From positions 160,993-224,992 of the forward strand of contig JANQKV010000060.1 in NCBI GenBank assembly GCA_028280945.1: a stretch of DNA of 64,000 nt, in the 5' to 3' direction. Positions 38,456 through 47,975 of this stretch are shown piece by piece (the stretch's first letter is position 1; every line of letters begins with the position of its first letter). The translations under genes and the position numbers were made by a program. Source of the stretch: Opitutaceae bacterium (GTDB taxonomy: Bacteria; Verrucomicrobiota; Verrucomicrobiia; Opitutales; Opitutaceae). Below the pieces are notes generated by a model that was given only the letters and a program-made list of their open reading frames with translations, searched no databases and had not been told where the DNA came from.

Positions 38456-39493
38456 ATGATGGTGCGAAAAATCATGGCAATGGGGTGGGCTCTGACCGGC
38501 CTGAGCCTCACCGGGCAGGCGTCCGACATTCCGGCGCCGATCTTTGTTGATCCGGTCTACCATGGGTCGTGTGACCCGGAGATCGTGTGGAATCCGGACA
38601 CGGAAGAGTGGCTGATTTTCTACACCGCACGGCGCGCCCTGCATGAGCGCACCTATGTGGGCACGCCGCTCGGATTGGCGGCATCGAAGGACCTCAAGGC
38701 GTGGGTTTTCCGGGGCTACCTTAAGTTTGACGGAGAGGGCGGGCAACCTGACGACACGCGCACGTTTTGGGCGCCGGCGATTATTCGGCATGGCGATCGG
38801 TTCCACATGTTTGTGACCTACAAACCGGAGTCGTCCACCGCCTCCGACAGTGGAACGTGGGGTGGTGACGGCCGCATTCGGCACTACGCCGCACCCGTCG
38901 ATGACCCGGTAAACGGCTGGGAGTTTGTGGCTGATCTGCATGGTCCGGAAATCATCTCGCTCGATGCGACGGTGTATCGGGATGAGGACGCCTGGCATGT
39001 GTGGTTCAAGGGCAGGACCCGCGACACCAGACCGCGGCTGCATCACCTTGTGAGCACCGACCTGATGACTTGGGAAAAATCGGATGCACCAACCGGCGAC
39101 GTGTTTAATCGTGACGTCACGGGCTACGGCTTCGAGGAAGCCCCCTACGTGTTTCAATGGCAGAACACCTATTGGTTGATCACCGATCCGCACCAAGGCC
39201 TGTTGGTTTACTCAAGTCCAACGGCAACGGATTGGAAACTGCGGGGAGTTATCCTGAAAGAGGGCGGCGGGCGCCTGCTCGATGGCTCGATGGGCCGGCA
39301 CTGCAGCGTGGCGGTGGTCGATGGCCGCGCCTTCATCGCCTACCATGTTGAACCTTGGCGCGATTATTCGACAGGCAAGTCCGCCATTCACCAACCCGAG
39401 AAAAATCGTCGCGCAGTTTTGCAGATGGCCGAGTTGCGGGTGGTGGGTGGAGAACTCGTGTGCGACCGCAACGCTCCCATTTTTTTACCATGA
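38456..39493 (+). CDS. GH43-type glycoside hydrolase
   Basis: A 345-residue five-bladed beta-propeller enzyme with a signal peptide (RKIMAMGWALTGLSLTGQAS). The catalytic residues of clan GH-F can be followed: general base D40 in 'GSCDPEIVWNP', pKa-modulating D170 in 'SLDATVYRDED' and acid E227 or E228 in 'GFEEAPYVFQ'. 'FWAPAIIRHGDRFHMFVT' is the usual second-blade motif. GH43 enzymes are mostly alpha-L-arabinofuranosidases, beta-xylosidases or galactan hydrolases; specificity is open. Its stop overlaps the sulfatase start (ATGA). The leader begins with two ATGs in a row (38456 and 38459) and either could be used. Confidence 0.84.
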   Translation: MMVRKIMAMGWALTGLSLTGQASDIPAPIFVDPVYHGSCDPEIVWNPDTEEWLIFYTARRALHERTYVGTPLGLAASKDLKAWVFRGYLKFDGEGGQPDDTRTFWAPAIIRHGDRFHMFVTYKPESSTASDSGTWGGDGRIRHYAAPVDDPVNGWEFVADLHGPEIISLDATVYRDEDAWHVWFKGRTRDTRPRLHHLVSTDLMTWEKSDAPTGDVFNRDVTGYGFEEAPYVFQWQNTYWLITDPHQGLLVYSSPTATDWKLRGVILKEGGGRLLDGSMGRHCSVAVVDGRAFIAYHVEPWRDYSTGKSAIHQPEKNRRAVLQMAELRVVGGELVCDRNAPIFLP

Positions 39494-40902
39494 GACTTCC
39501 AAGCATCCTTGTCTTTGCCATCGCCGGTTTCTGCACCGCGGCGGACCGTCCCAACATCGTCTTCATTCTCGCGGATGATCTCGGCTACGGCGACGTCGGT
39601 TTCAACGGCCAGCAACACATCCACACGCCGCGCCTCGACCAAATGGCGCGCGAGGGCATGATCTTCTCACAGTTTTATTCGGGGTCTTCCGTATGCATGC
39701 CGGCGCGGGGCACGTTGATGACAGGATACCACCTGGGCCAGGGGCGCATCCGGGGAAACCCTCGTTGGACCGCTACCGGAGTGCCGGTGGACATGGATCC
39801 GGCGAAGGACGTCACGGTGGCACAGGAACTGAAGCGGGCAGGTTATCGCACGGCCATCTTTGGCAAGTGGGGTCTGGAGGAAACGGGTGATGGCAGCGGC
39901 CTGCCGCGGCGGCTTGGCTTCGATGAGTTTTATGGCATCGTTTACCACGCCGATGCGCACCACAACTACCCGCCGTTTTTGTGGCGCGACGAGGAAAAGG
40001 TCTTCTTTCCGGAAAACGACTGGGAAAACAGCACGGGTGCCTATTCGCACGATGTGATTTTTGCGGAGACGCAAGCGTGGCTCGCGCAACAGCAGAGCGA
40101 AGAACCGTTTTTTCTCTACTACGCGCCCACTCTGCCGCACGCCGAGTTCAATGTGCCGGAGGACTCCCAGGAGCAATACCGCAACCGCGGTTGGCCGGTC
40201 CGGGAAATGAACCGCCGTTATTACAAAAATGATCCCGACGGAAACCCCGCCTACGCCGGCATGGTTTCCCGCCTCGATCGCGACATCGGGCGGTTGCTCG
40301 ATCAGTTGCGTGACCAGGGATTGGCTGAGAATACGCTGGTGATCTTCACTTCTGACAACGGCCCGGAATTCGAACGCCGCGATCGGTTTTTCAACAGCAA
40401 CGGACCTTTGCGGGGGGGCAAACGCGACCTTTACGAGGGTGGCATACGTGTGCCCACCGTGGCGTGGTGGCCGGGCACGATCACCCCGAACTCCGCGACC
40501 GATCACGTCGCCGCGTTTTGGGACTTTTTACCGACGGCGACAGAATTGGCGGGAGTCCAACCGACGCACGACGACCTCAACGGCATCAGCTTTGCACCGA
40601 CCTTGGTGGGACAGGATGGCCGGCAGGCTCAGCACGAGGTGCTCTATTGGGAATTCAACGAAGGGGCGGGACCGTTGCAGGCAGTGCGCTTCGGCGACTG
40701 GAAAGCGGTGAAGCATTTTGAGGAGCCCCTTGAGCTCTACGATCTCAGCGCCGACCTGGGAGAATCGCAGAATGTCGCGAATGATTTTCCCGAGATTCGG
40801 GCGCAGGCAAAGGAGCATTTGGAGCAAAGCCGCACCTTCAGTGAAGCGTTTCCGCTGACGAAGCGGAAACCCCATGCCTCGCCTCGTCAAAAATACGATT
40901 AA
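39490..40902 (+). CDS. Arylsulfatase-type sulfatase (S1 family), CMPAR variant
   Basis: A 470-residue exported sulfatase: signal peptide (RLPSILVFAIAGFCTAAD), 'NIVFILADDLGYGDVGFNG', then the maturation motif CMPAR with C69. This is the C-x-P-A-R form; CxPSR is more frequent. 'IFGKWGLEETG' and 'VIFTSDNGPEFERRDRFFN' complete the metal and substrate site. The ATG at 39490 overlaps the GH43 stop. Last gene of the operon; it converges on the RND permease gene with only two bases between the stops. Together the operon could debranch and desulfate one glycan. Confidence 0.88.
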   Translation: MRLPSILVFAIAGFCTAADRPNIVFILADDLGYGDVGFNGQQHIHTPRLDQMAREGMIFSQFYSGSSVCMPARGTLMTGYHLGQGRIRGNPRWTATGVPVDMDPAKDVTVAQELKRAGYRTAIFGKWGLEETGDGSGLPRRLGFDEFYGIVYHADAHHNYPPFLWRDEEKVFFPENDWENSTGAYSHDVIFAETQAWLAQQQSEEPFFLYYAPTLPHAEFNVPEDSQEQYRNRGWPVREMNRRYYKNDPDGNPAYAGMVSRLDRDIGRLLDQLRDQGLAENTLVIFTSDNGPEFERRDRFFNSNGPLRGGKRDLYEGGIRVPTVAWWPGTITPNSATDHVAAFWDFLPTATELAGVQPTHDDLNGISFAPTLVGQDGRQAQHEVLYWEFNEGAGPLQAVRFGDWKAVKHFEEPLELYDLSADLGESQNVANDFPEIRAQAKEHLEQSRTFSEAFPLTKRKPHASPRQKYD

Positions 40903-40904
40903 CG

Positions 40905-43900
40905 TCAGGCCTGGTCGGCGGCGGGGGCGTCGGGCTTGGTCATCGCGCTGCGGGCGACGTTGGCAGCCCAGTTGCGCAGGTCGTCGAGCAGGATGTAGAA
41001 CAGCGGCACGATCAACAGGGTAAGCACGGTGGAGAACATCAGTCCGCCGATCATGGCGCGGCCCAACGGAGCGTAGGGCATGCCGATCATTTCGGAACCA
41101 CCGAGAGCCATCGGCAGAAGGCCGCAGATGGTGGTGCAGGTGGTCATGAGGATGGGACGCAGGCGATGTTGTCCGGCTTGAACAAGCGCCGCGATGCGTT
41201 CCTTGCCCGCCTGGCGCAACCGGTTCGTCAGGTCGACCAGCACGATGGCGTTGTTCACCACCACACCGATGAGGATGACCATGCCAATCATGGCCATCAT
41301 GCTCATGTCCGTTCGCGTGATGAAGAGGGCCCACCAGACCCCGAGAAACGAGAAGGGCACGGCAATGATCACCGCCAGCGGCAGAATAAACGACTCAAAC
41401 AGCACGCCCATGAGGAGGAAAACCAGCGTGACGGAGAGGATCATGGCGAACTTCTGCGCCTCGTTGGCCTCCTGCAGGCGCACCCAGCGCACTCCCTTGT
41501 CCCAGCGGTAGCCGGCGGGCATTTCAAAGCCTTGCATGACCTCATCGATCTTCTGGAAAACCGTGTTGGTGTCCTTGCGATCGGCGATGGCGGTTACGCT
41601 GAGGTTGGTCTTGCGGTCGGTGCGCCGGAACCAGTTGAGCGTTTGACTGAATTCCAGGTCAGCGACGGACTCGAGGGGCACCTCGCGCCCGTTCTCGGTA
41701 AAAAACGTCATGGCCTTGAGATCGGAAAGATCCTGCTCATCGGCGTCCTGCAGCTGCACCTCGATATCTACCTCGCGCCCGTCCGGGGTGTAGAAACGGC
41801 CGATCTCGCGGCCGCGGAGTGAGTTGGCGATGGTGCCGGAAACATCGCGCGGATTGATGCCGAGTTCGCGGGCCCGATCGCGGTTGATCTGCACACGCAG
41901 CTCTTCGCCGTCGCGCTCCATGTCGGTCTCGACACTCAGGGTTTCCGGGATTGATCGGATGCGTTCCTGGGCGTCACGCACGAGCGCCATGAGGGTTGTC
42001 GTGTCGTCGCCGTAAAACTCCAGGGTAACCCGTCCCTGGCCGTCGCCCCCGCTGCTGCCCCAACGACCGGCCCGCATCACTACACCCGGGGGAACCTCGA
42101 AATTCTCCCGCACATCGGCAAGGATTTCCTCCTTGGTCATCAACGGCTCCCGTTTACCGACTCCGATCAGGATGTTGTTCCAAACCACCTCATACCACTC
42201 CGTGGGCTGATTGTCGGCGAACCGGCCTTCCATGCGCGCGAACGACCGGCCGAAGCTGGAGGAGACCGCTTCGATGTTATACTTCTCCCGCCGATCGAGG
42301 AGGAACTGTTCGGCGGTCTCCATGAAGGCCGTGGTGTCCTCGATGGTGTTGCCGGAGGGGGGATAGAAATAGACCCGGAAGGAATCGCTCTCGTCGCCGC
42401 CGCCTTCGCTGGATTGTTCCACCCCGCCCATGGGAATGGTAATCGTCATGAACGCGATCAGCACCAGCAGGCCGGCTTCAAGCCGATGGCCGAGGACCCA
42501 TTTCAGAGCCCGCGTGTAGTGGCCGCGCAGCCAGCCGATGGACTTGGGTTCGGCGTGCTGGTGGCCGCGGGAGAATTTCTTGGTCGCGAGGGGAATGAAG
42601 ACCAGGGCGATCAAGAGTGAGGCGATCAGCGAAAACACCACCGGCATGCCGATGCGCAGCATCCAAAAGGAAAACTCGGCGTCATCGCTCATCAGTATCA
42701 ACGGCATGAATACGACAACGGTCGTGAGGGTGGCCATGGTTACAGCCAGGCCCACTTCGCCGGCTCCCTCGATGGCGCCTTGGTTGGCGTTGGCGCCGCC
42801 CTGGCGTTTGCGGTAGATGTTCTCGACGATGACAATGGCGTTGTCGACCACCAGGCCGACACTGAGCAACAGTCCCATCATGGTGGCCATGTTGAGCGAC
42901 CAGCCCATGAAGTAGATGACGATGACCGTGCACAGCAGGGACAGGGGAATGGCCAGCGTCAGGATGCCGGTCATGCGGGGCGCCCGGAGAAAAGCGAAAA
43001 TCACCATAGCGGCGAACGCTCCGCCCCAAAGCCCGGTGGACTTTAGGTTGTTGATGGATTCGCGGACGTGTTTCCCCTGATCCCAGAACACGCTGTATTC
43101 CATGCCCCGCATGGACGGGTGGTCCCGGAGCTGCACCAGGGTGGCGTGCACCTCGCGGGAGATCTGTTCGATGTTGGCGGAGGACTCGCGGGTGATTTCG
43201 AGACCGATGGCGGGGTGGCCGTCGATGCGATAGGCCCAATCGCGTTCGTCGGCCTGGTATTGGACGTTTGCGATGTCGGCGAGGGTGAGGCGATGTTCGG
43301 GGTCGACAATGACGCCCTCGATTTGTTCGACCGTTTCGAACCGCCCGACCGATCGCACGTAGACCTTGTTGCCCCCCTCGCGTACGAATCCACTTGAGAG
43401 CGAAAAGTTTTCGTTGCGGAGGACATTCACCAGGCGGGTTGGATTGATGCGATGGCTGCGAAGCCGCTCCTCGATGATGTCGACCTGGATTTCCTTGGTG
43501 CGGAATCCGTGGGAGTCGAGGTTGCCGACGCCATCGATGCGCCGAATCGCGGGCTCGACGACGGTCTGCATCACATAGGCGACGTCCTGCACCGTGTTCG
43601 GCATATCGAGCACGAGATACATGATGGGGATGTCGTTCTCATCCCAACGGCGGACATAGATCTGCTCCAAGTCGTCCGGCATGTCCGGCATGAGCCGGTC
43701 CATGCGATCGCGCAGGTCCGCATAGGCGGTTTCGAGATCGGTGTCGTTTTGAAAAGCGACTTGGATGAAGACGTTGCCCGTGCGGATGAAGCTGCGTATC
43801 TGCTTCACGCCGCTGACGGTGCCAATCATGTCCTCTATCGGCCGGGCGACCTTCTCCTCCACGTCGCGGGCGCTGGCGTTGCGGTAGGGCGCGAAGACGC

Positions 43901-44063
43901 CCAGGCGTTTTTCATCCATGCCCTCGGGAAACAGCGCAACCGGCAGTCGAAGGTTGGCGATAAAACCCAGCACCAGAATCGCACAGAGAATCATGACCAC
44001 CGTGACCGGCCGAGTCACCGAAAAGGTCGGCAGAAGGTAGGCAAGCGGTAGGCGAGGGCGCAT
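40905..44063 (-). CDS. RND efflux permease (HAE1-type), second permease of operon
   Basis: A 1052-residue transporter of the usual RND length: two repeats of six TM helices, each with a large periplasmic porter loop. TM1 starts near residue 17 (VTVVMILCAILVLGFIANLR). The first-repeat TM4 motif is 'GLLLSVGLVVDNAIVIVENI', with one Asp followed by Asn in place of the Asp pair of AcrB. The second repeat has 'GMVILIGVVVNNAIVLVDL' and 'RPILMTTCTTICGLLPMALG'. It pumps substrates out by proton exchange as a trimer. It lies 15 bases after the first permease, so the pair may form a heterotrimer like MdtBC. No outer-membrane factor is encoded nearby. Confidence 0.9.
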   Translation of the reverse strand: MRPRLPLAYLLPTFSVTRPVTVVMILCAILVLGFIANLRLPVALFPEGMDEKRLGVFAPYRNASARDVEEKVARPIEDMIGTVSGVKQIRSFIRTGNVFIQVAFQNDTDLETAYADLRDRMDRLMPDMPDDLEQIYVRRWDENDIPIMYLVLDMPNTVQDVAYVMQTVVEPAIRRIDGVGNLDSHGFRTKEIQVDIIEERLRSHRINPTRLVNVLRNENFSLSSGFVREGGNKVYVRSVGRFETVEQIEGVIVDPEHRLTLADIANVQYQADERDWAYRIDGHPAIGLEITRESSANIEQISREVHATLVQLRDHPSMRGMEYSVFWDQGKHVRESINNLKSTGLWGGAFAAMVIFAFLRAPRMTGILTLAIPLSLLCTVIVIYFMGWSLNMATMMGLLLSVGLVVDNAIVIVENIYRKRQGGANANQGAIEGAGEVGLAVTMATLTTVVVFMPLILMSDDAEFSFWMLRIGMPVVFSLIASLLIALVFIPLATKKFSRGHQHAEPKSIGWLRGHYTRALKWVLGHRLEAGLLVLIAFMTITIPMGGVEQSSEGGGDESDSFRVYFYPPSGNTIEDTTAFMETAEQFLLDRREKYNIEAVSSSFGRSFARMEGRFADNQPTEWYEVVWNNILIGVGKREPLMTKEEILADVRENFEVPPGVVMRAGRWGSSGGDGQGRVTLEFYGDDTTTLMALVRDAQERIRSIPETLSVETDMERDGEELRVQINRDRARELGINPRDVSGTIANSLRGREIGRFYTPDGREVDIEVQLQDADEQDLSDLKAMTFFTENGREVPLESVADLEFSQTLNWFRRTDRKTNLSVTAIADRKDTNTVFQKIDEVMQGFEMPAGYRWDKGVRWVRLQEANEAQKFAMILSVTLVFLLMGVLFESFILPLAVIIAVPFSFLGVWWALFITRTDMSMMAMIGMVILIGVVVNNAIVLVDLTNRLRQAGKERIAALVQAGQHRLRPILMTTCTTICGLLPMALGGSEMIGMPYAPLGRAMIGGLMFSTVLTLLIVPLFYILLDDLRNWAANVARSAMTKPDAPAADQA

Positions 44064-44078
44064 GAGGAGGGGATGGGG

Positions 44079-47000
44079 TCAGGCTTTGGCGGGCTCGGCA
44101 GCGGCAACTTCACCCTCGGATTGGGCCAAGGGGTCGGCATGGCGCTTGCCGCCAAACTGGGCATAGAGCGTTGGGATGACAATCAAAGTCAGTGCCATGG
44201 AGACCGCCAGTCCGGCGATGACGGTGATGGCCATGGGCGTGCGAATCTCCGAACCTTCGCCAAGGCCGAGGGCCATGGGGGTGAGACCCAACACGGTGGT
44301 GAGGGTGGTCATCAGGATGGGCCGCAGTCGGGCCTTGCCCGCTTCAACGATGGCCTCGAGGCGTTCGATGCCGCGGTCCTGCAGGGTGTTGATATAGTCG
44401 ATGAGCACGATGGCGTTGTTGACCACGATGCCCGCCAAAATGATCAAGCCGATGAAGACCATGATGGAGACGGAGATGCCGAACGCAAAGAGACCGCCGA
44501 TGACTCCGATGAGCGCCAGGGGCACCGTCATCATGATCAAAAACGGCTGCACCAGCGACTCGAACTGGCTCGCCATGACGATGTAGACGAGGAAGAGCGC
44601 GAGGGCAAAGGCCAGCAGCAGGCTGTTCAGGGAGGTTTGCATCTCCTCGTTTTGCCCGGAAATGGCGTAGTCGAATCCGGGCGGATAATCGAGGTCGCGC
44701 ATGATCGTGGTGATGTCGCGCGAGACGGTGGCAAGATCGGCCCCGGAGAGGTTGGCGTAGATGACCGCACTGCGGGTTTGGTCGATGCGGCGAATCTCGC
44801 TCGGGCCTTCGTTGACCTGCAGGTTGGCGACGGCGGAAAGCGGGATGGGGATTTCGCCGCTGGGATTGATGATGAGTTGGCTGAGCTCCGCCAAACCCAT
44901 GCGATCCGGTTCCTCGAGGCGCACCAGGATATCGATCAGGCGTTCCGCCTGGCGATATTCGGTTGCGACCGCGCCCTGGACCTTGTTGCGCACGAGTTCG
45001 GCGACCTCGCGGAGGGAAAGCCCAAACTCCGCCAGCGCGGCGCGGTTGTAGATGATCCGAATCTCGGGATTGCCCGATTGCAGACTGGAACGGACATCGA
45101 CCAGACCGGGAATTTCCGACAAGCGCGATTCGGCGGTCTGTGCCAGCGCCTTTAATGCATCCAGCTGGAAGCCGCGGATCTCAACCTCCACGGGGCTGCG
45201 AAATGAAAACAGCGCCGGATAACTCACTTCCATATCGAGTTCGGGGAAATCGGCGAACCGGTCGCGCACGCGGTTGATGACCGCGCCTTCCACGGCAATG
45301 CCGGAGTCGGGCCGGAGTCTTACCGTGACCCGGGCGGTGTGCTCACCGGCCTCGGCCACCCGGGTGGCGTTGTCTTCAGCGCCTGCGGTCACGGCGGTCA
45401 TGGCGACATCGGAGTCAGCCAAGAGGTGATCCTCGATGATGCGGGCAACCTCATAGGTCCGCTCAATCGGCGTTCCGACCGGCAGGGTGACATCAAGGTT
45501 GAATTCGCCCTGATGAACCTGGGGGATGAGTTCACGCCCGAGACGGGGGAGGAGCAATGACCAGCAGATGGCGAACAACGCGATCGCCACGGCGATGACC
45601 GTCCAGCGGTTGCGCAAGGCGGCTCGAAGGATGGGCGGGTATGCCACCTGCAGCAGCGAAAACGCATGATTGAACGCGGCGAGGATGGGAATCACCACCG
45701 GTGACAGCAGCACGGTGACTGTGCGTGCGATGACGATAACGAGGGCGGCCAGGTTCAGGGCGAATACCTGCAGAGTGGCGCTGATCAGGCGAACCACCAG
45801 GCTGAACAGGCTTCGCAGTATCCAAAAAGGCAGGACAAAGATCCAGGCAAGGCCGCGGACGATCCGGCCAATCCAGCCCCTGGTGCCCGCCGTCCATCGG
45901 GCCAGCCCGCCAATCCCCCGGCCAAAGTCTTCAGCGGTGGTAACAGAGAGCAGCCCCGGCCAGATTTGGGCACCCCGCAGGGGGCCCACCCGGTCGGCGG
46001 AAAACAGCGCGGACACGCGTTGCCAAATGGTGGGATCCTGGCGGCGGCCGATCCATCCAAGCACCGGTGACAGCACAAGGACCAGGGGAGTGAGAACAAC
46101 CTTCAGCCCGACGACGAACCAGGCGGCGCCCGAAAGCAGCGAGCGGAAAAGGGCCAGCCCCATGCCGCGCAGGACGGACGAGAAGCGTGAGCCCCACCGG
46201 GCGTTATTGTCGGGGGGCGGATACTGCAGGAACGGGCGGTCGTCCGATTGGCCCGCGATCGCCTGGGCCGAAGCGGAAAAGTCGCGCGAGGCGAGCATCG
46301 GAATAAAGAACAGTGCGGCGGCCAACGAGGCCAGGAGCGAAAAGACGACGGTCAGCGCCATGTCTCCGAAAACCTGTCCGGCCACCCCCTCCACAAACAC
46401 AATGGGGAAAAACACCGCGACCGTGGTGGCGGTGGATGCGGTCACGGCCATGCCGACTTCGCTCACTCCGCGGACCACGGCCTTGGCCAGGGGGTCGCCT
46501 TCCTCGCGACAGCGGAAGATGGACTCGAGCACAACGATGGCATTGTCGACCAACATGCCAACCCCCAGCGCCAGCCCTCCGAGGGAAATGATGTTCAGCG
46601 AAACCTCACTGATGTACATCGGCGCAAACGTCGCGACGATCGAGATGGGGATACAGATGCCGATGATAACGGTTTGTCCGAGATTGCGCAGAAACAGGAA
46701 CAGCACGATGACCGCGATGAAGGCACCGAAGATGGCGTTGTTCTTCACCTCATCAATGGAGTTGCGGATGAAGACGGACTGGTCGGCCAACGTCTGAATC
46801 GAGGCGTCCTCCGGCAGCTGAAACTCCAGGAAGTCGGTCATCTGCAAAAACTCCATCACGCGCCGCGCTTCTTCGCGTCGGGCTTCACCAAAATTGCCCC
46901 GGCCCTGGCCGCGACCTTCTTCCTTGGCCTCGGGCTTGGGTTCCTCGGGTTTTTTCTCCGGCACCGGCGGACCCTTCGCGCCGGGCGGCAGGGTGGCCAC

Positions 47001-47951
47001 GTAGGCCTGTTGTTCCGGGGTGCCGTAGATCGCGGTGGTCACGCGGCGGGCGACTTCGACGATGTTGGCATCGGCTTCCTTGTAGAGCTCAAGCTCGATG
47101 CTCTCCTCGCCCCGGACGGCGGTGATGACATCGCGGTCGCGGTGGTAGCGCGACACGGTGGCGATGTCGCGCACGCGGATGTCGACCTCGTTTTGCGATG
47201 CGATGATCAAGTCCCCGATCTCCGCCATCGATTGGAACTCATTCATCGTGCGAATGAGATACTCGGTTTGGCCCTCGTTGAGGTTGCCGCCCGGAAGGTT
47301 CACGTTGCCCTGGGCAAGGCGTTGGTTGATCTGAGTGATGTCGAGTCCGAGCGTCGCGAGGCGCGACTCGTCGATGGCGACGAGAAACAGTTCCTCGAGG
47401 CCACCCTTCACTTTGACGGCGGCCACCCCCTCCAACGACTCCAAGCGCCGTTTGAGTTCATACTCGGCGAAGTAGCGCAGCTCGTAGAGCGACTGCGGGC
47501 CGGCGAGGCCAAAACGCATGATCGGGTCGAGCGTGGGGTCGTAGCGTAGCAGGATGGGGCGCTCGGCGTCGTCGGGCAGGCGCACCCGGTCGACTTTTTC
47601 ACGCACGTCGGCCGCGACCGTGTTCATGTCGGTCTCCCAACCGAACTCCATGATGACGTCGGATTGGCCCGCCTTGGAAATCGAGCTGATCGAGGTGAGT
47701 CCGGGCACGATGCCCAACTCCTGTTCGAGGCGCTGGGAAATGGTGTTTTCGATCTCCTCCGGGGCCGTGCCGGGGTATTCCGTGCGCACCGTGAGCGACG
47801 GGTAGCTCATGTCCGGCATGAGCGTGAGGGCGAGGCGGTTGTAGGAAACCCAGCCAAATACCACAACCGCCAATACGACCATCAGGATCGCGACAGGGCG
47901 ACGCGTGGTGAAGGCGAAGCGGGAATCTTCGGGATTAAAGCGACGAGCCAT
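44079..47951 (-). CDS. RND efflux permease with large extra membrane-like insertion
   Basis: At 1290 residues it is about 240 longer than a normal RND permease. The core is normal: TM1 'VAILMVVLAVVVFGWVSYNR', first-repeat TM4 'GLALGVGMLVDNAIVVLESI', second repeat 'GLIILAGIVVNNAIVLIDYI' and 'RPILMTTLTTVLGLTPMALG'. Two insertions stand out. A charged, Pro/Glu-rich stretch lies around residues 315-355 (PVPEKKPEEPKPEAKEEG). A segment of about 190 residues between the two repeats (about 580-775) is mostly hydrophobic and holds several possible membrane helices, with 'WFVVGLKVVLTPLVLVLSPV' and 'VFALNLAALVIVIARTVTVL'. The loop between TM6 and TM7 is short in ordinary members. It lies 24 bases after the adaptor gene in the same operon. 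Confidence 0.89.
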   Translation of the reverse strand: MARRFNPEDSRFAFTTRRPVAILMVVLAVVVFGWVSYNRLALTLMPDMSYPSLTVRTEYPGTAPEEIENTISQRLEQELGIVPGLTSISSISKAGQSDVIMEFGWETDMNTVAADVREKVDRVRLPDDAERPILLRYDPTLDPIMRFGLAGPQSLYELRYFAEYELKRRLESLEGVAAVKVKGGLEELFLVAIDESRLATLGLDITQINQRLAQGNVNLPGGNLNEGQTEYLIRTMNEFQSMAEIGDLIIASQNEVDIRVRDIATVSRYHRDRDVITAVRGEESIELELYKEADANIVEVARRVTTAIYGTPEQQAYVATLPPGAKGPPVPEKKPEEPKPEAKEEGRGQGRGNFGEARREEARRVMEFLQMTDFLEFQLPEDASIQTLADQSVFIRNSIDEVKNNAIFGAFIAVIVLFLFLRNLGQTVIIGICIPISIVATFAPMYISEVSLNIISLGGLALGVGMLVDNAIVVLESIFRCREEGDPLAKAVVRGVSEVGMAVTASTATTVAVFFPIVFVEGVAGQVFGDMALTVVFSLLASLAAALFFIPMLASRDFSASAQAIAGQSDDRPFLQYPPPDNNARWGSRFSSVLRGMGLALFRSLLSGAAWFVVGLKVVLTPLVLVLSPVLGWIGRRQDPTIWQRVSALFSADRVGPLRGAQIWPGLLSVTTAEDFGRGIGGLARWTAGTRGWIGRIVRGLAWIFVLPFWILRSLFSLVVRLISATLQVFALNLAALVIVIARTVTVLLSPVVIPILAAFNHAFSLLQVAYPPILRAALRNRWTVIAVAIALFAICWSLLLPRLGRELIPQVHQGEFNLDVTLPVGTPIERTYEVARIIEDHLLADSDVAMTAVTAGAEDNATRVAEAGEHTARVTVRLRPDSGIAVEGAVINRVRDRFADFPELDMEVSYPALFSFRSPVEVEIRGFQLDALKALAQTAESRLSEIPGLVDVRSSLQSGNPEIRIIYNRAALAEFGLSLREVAELVRNKVQGAVATEYRQAERLIDILVRLEEPDRMGLAELSQLIINPSGEIPIPLSAVANLQVNEGPSEIRRIDQTRSAVIYANLSGADLATVSRDITTIMRDLDYPPGFDYAISGQNEEMQTSLNSLLLAFALALFLVYIVMASQFESLVQPFLIMMTVPLALIGVIGGLFAFGISVSIMVFIGLIILAGIVVNNAIVLIDYINTLQDRGIERLEAIVEAGKARLRPILMTTLTTVLGLTPMALGLGEGSEIRTPMAITVIAGLAVSMALTLIVIPTLYAQFGGKRHADPLAQSEGEVAAAEPAKA

Positions 47952-47975
47952 AGCCGGAAGGGCGAAGGTTGCGGG

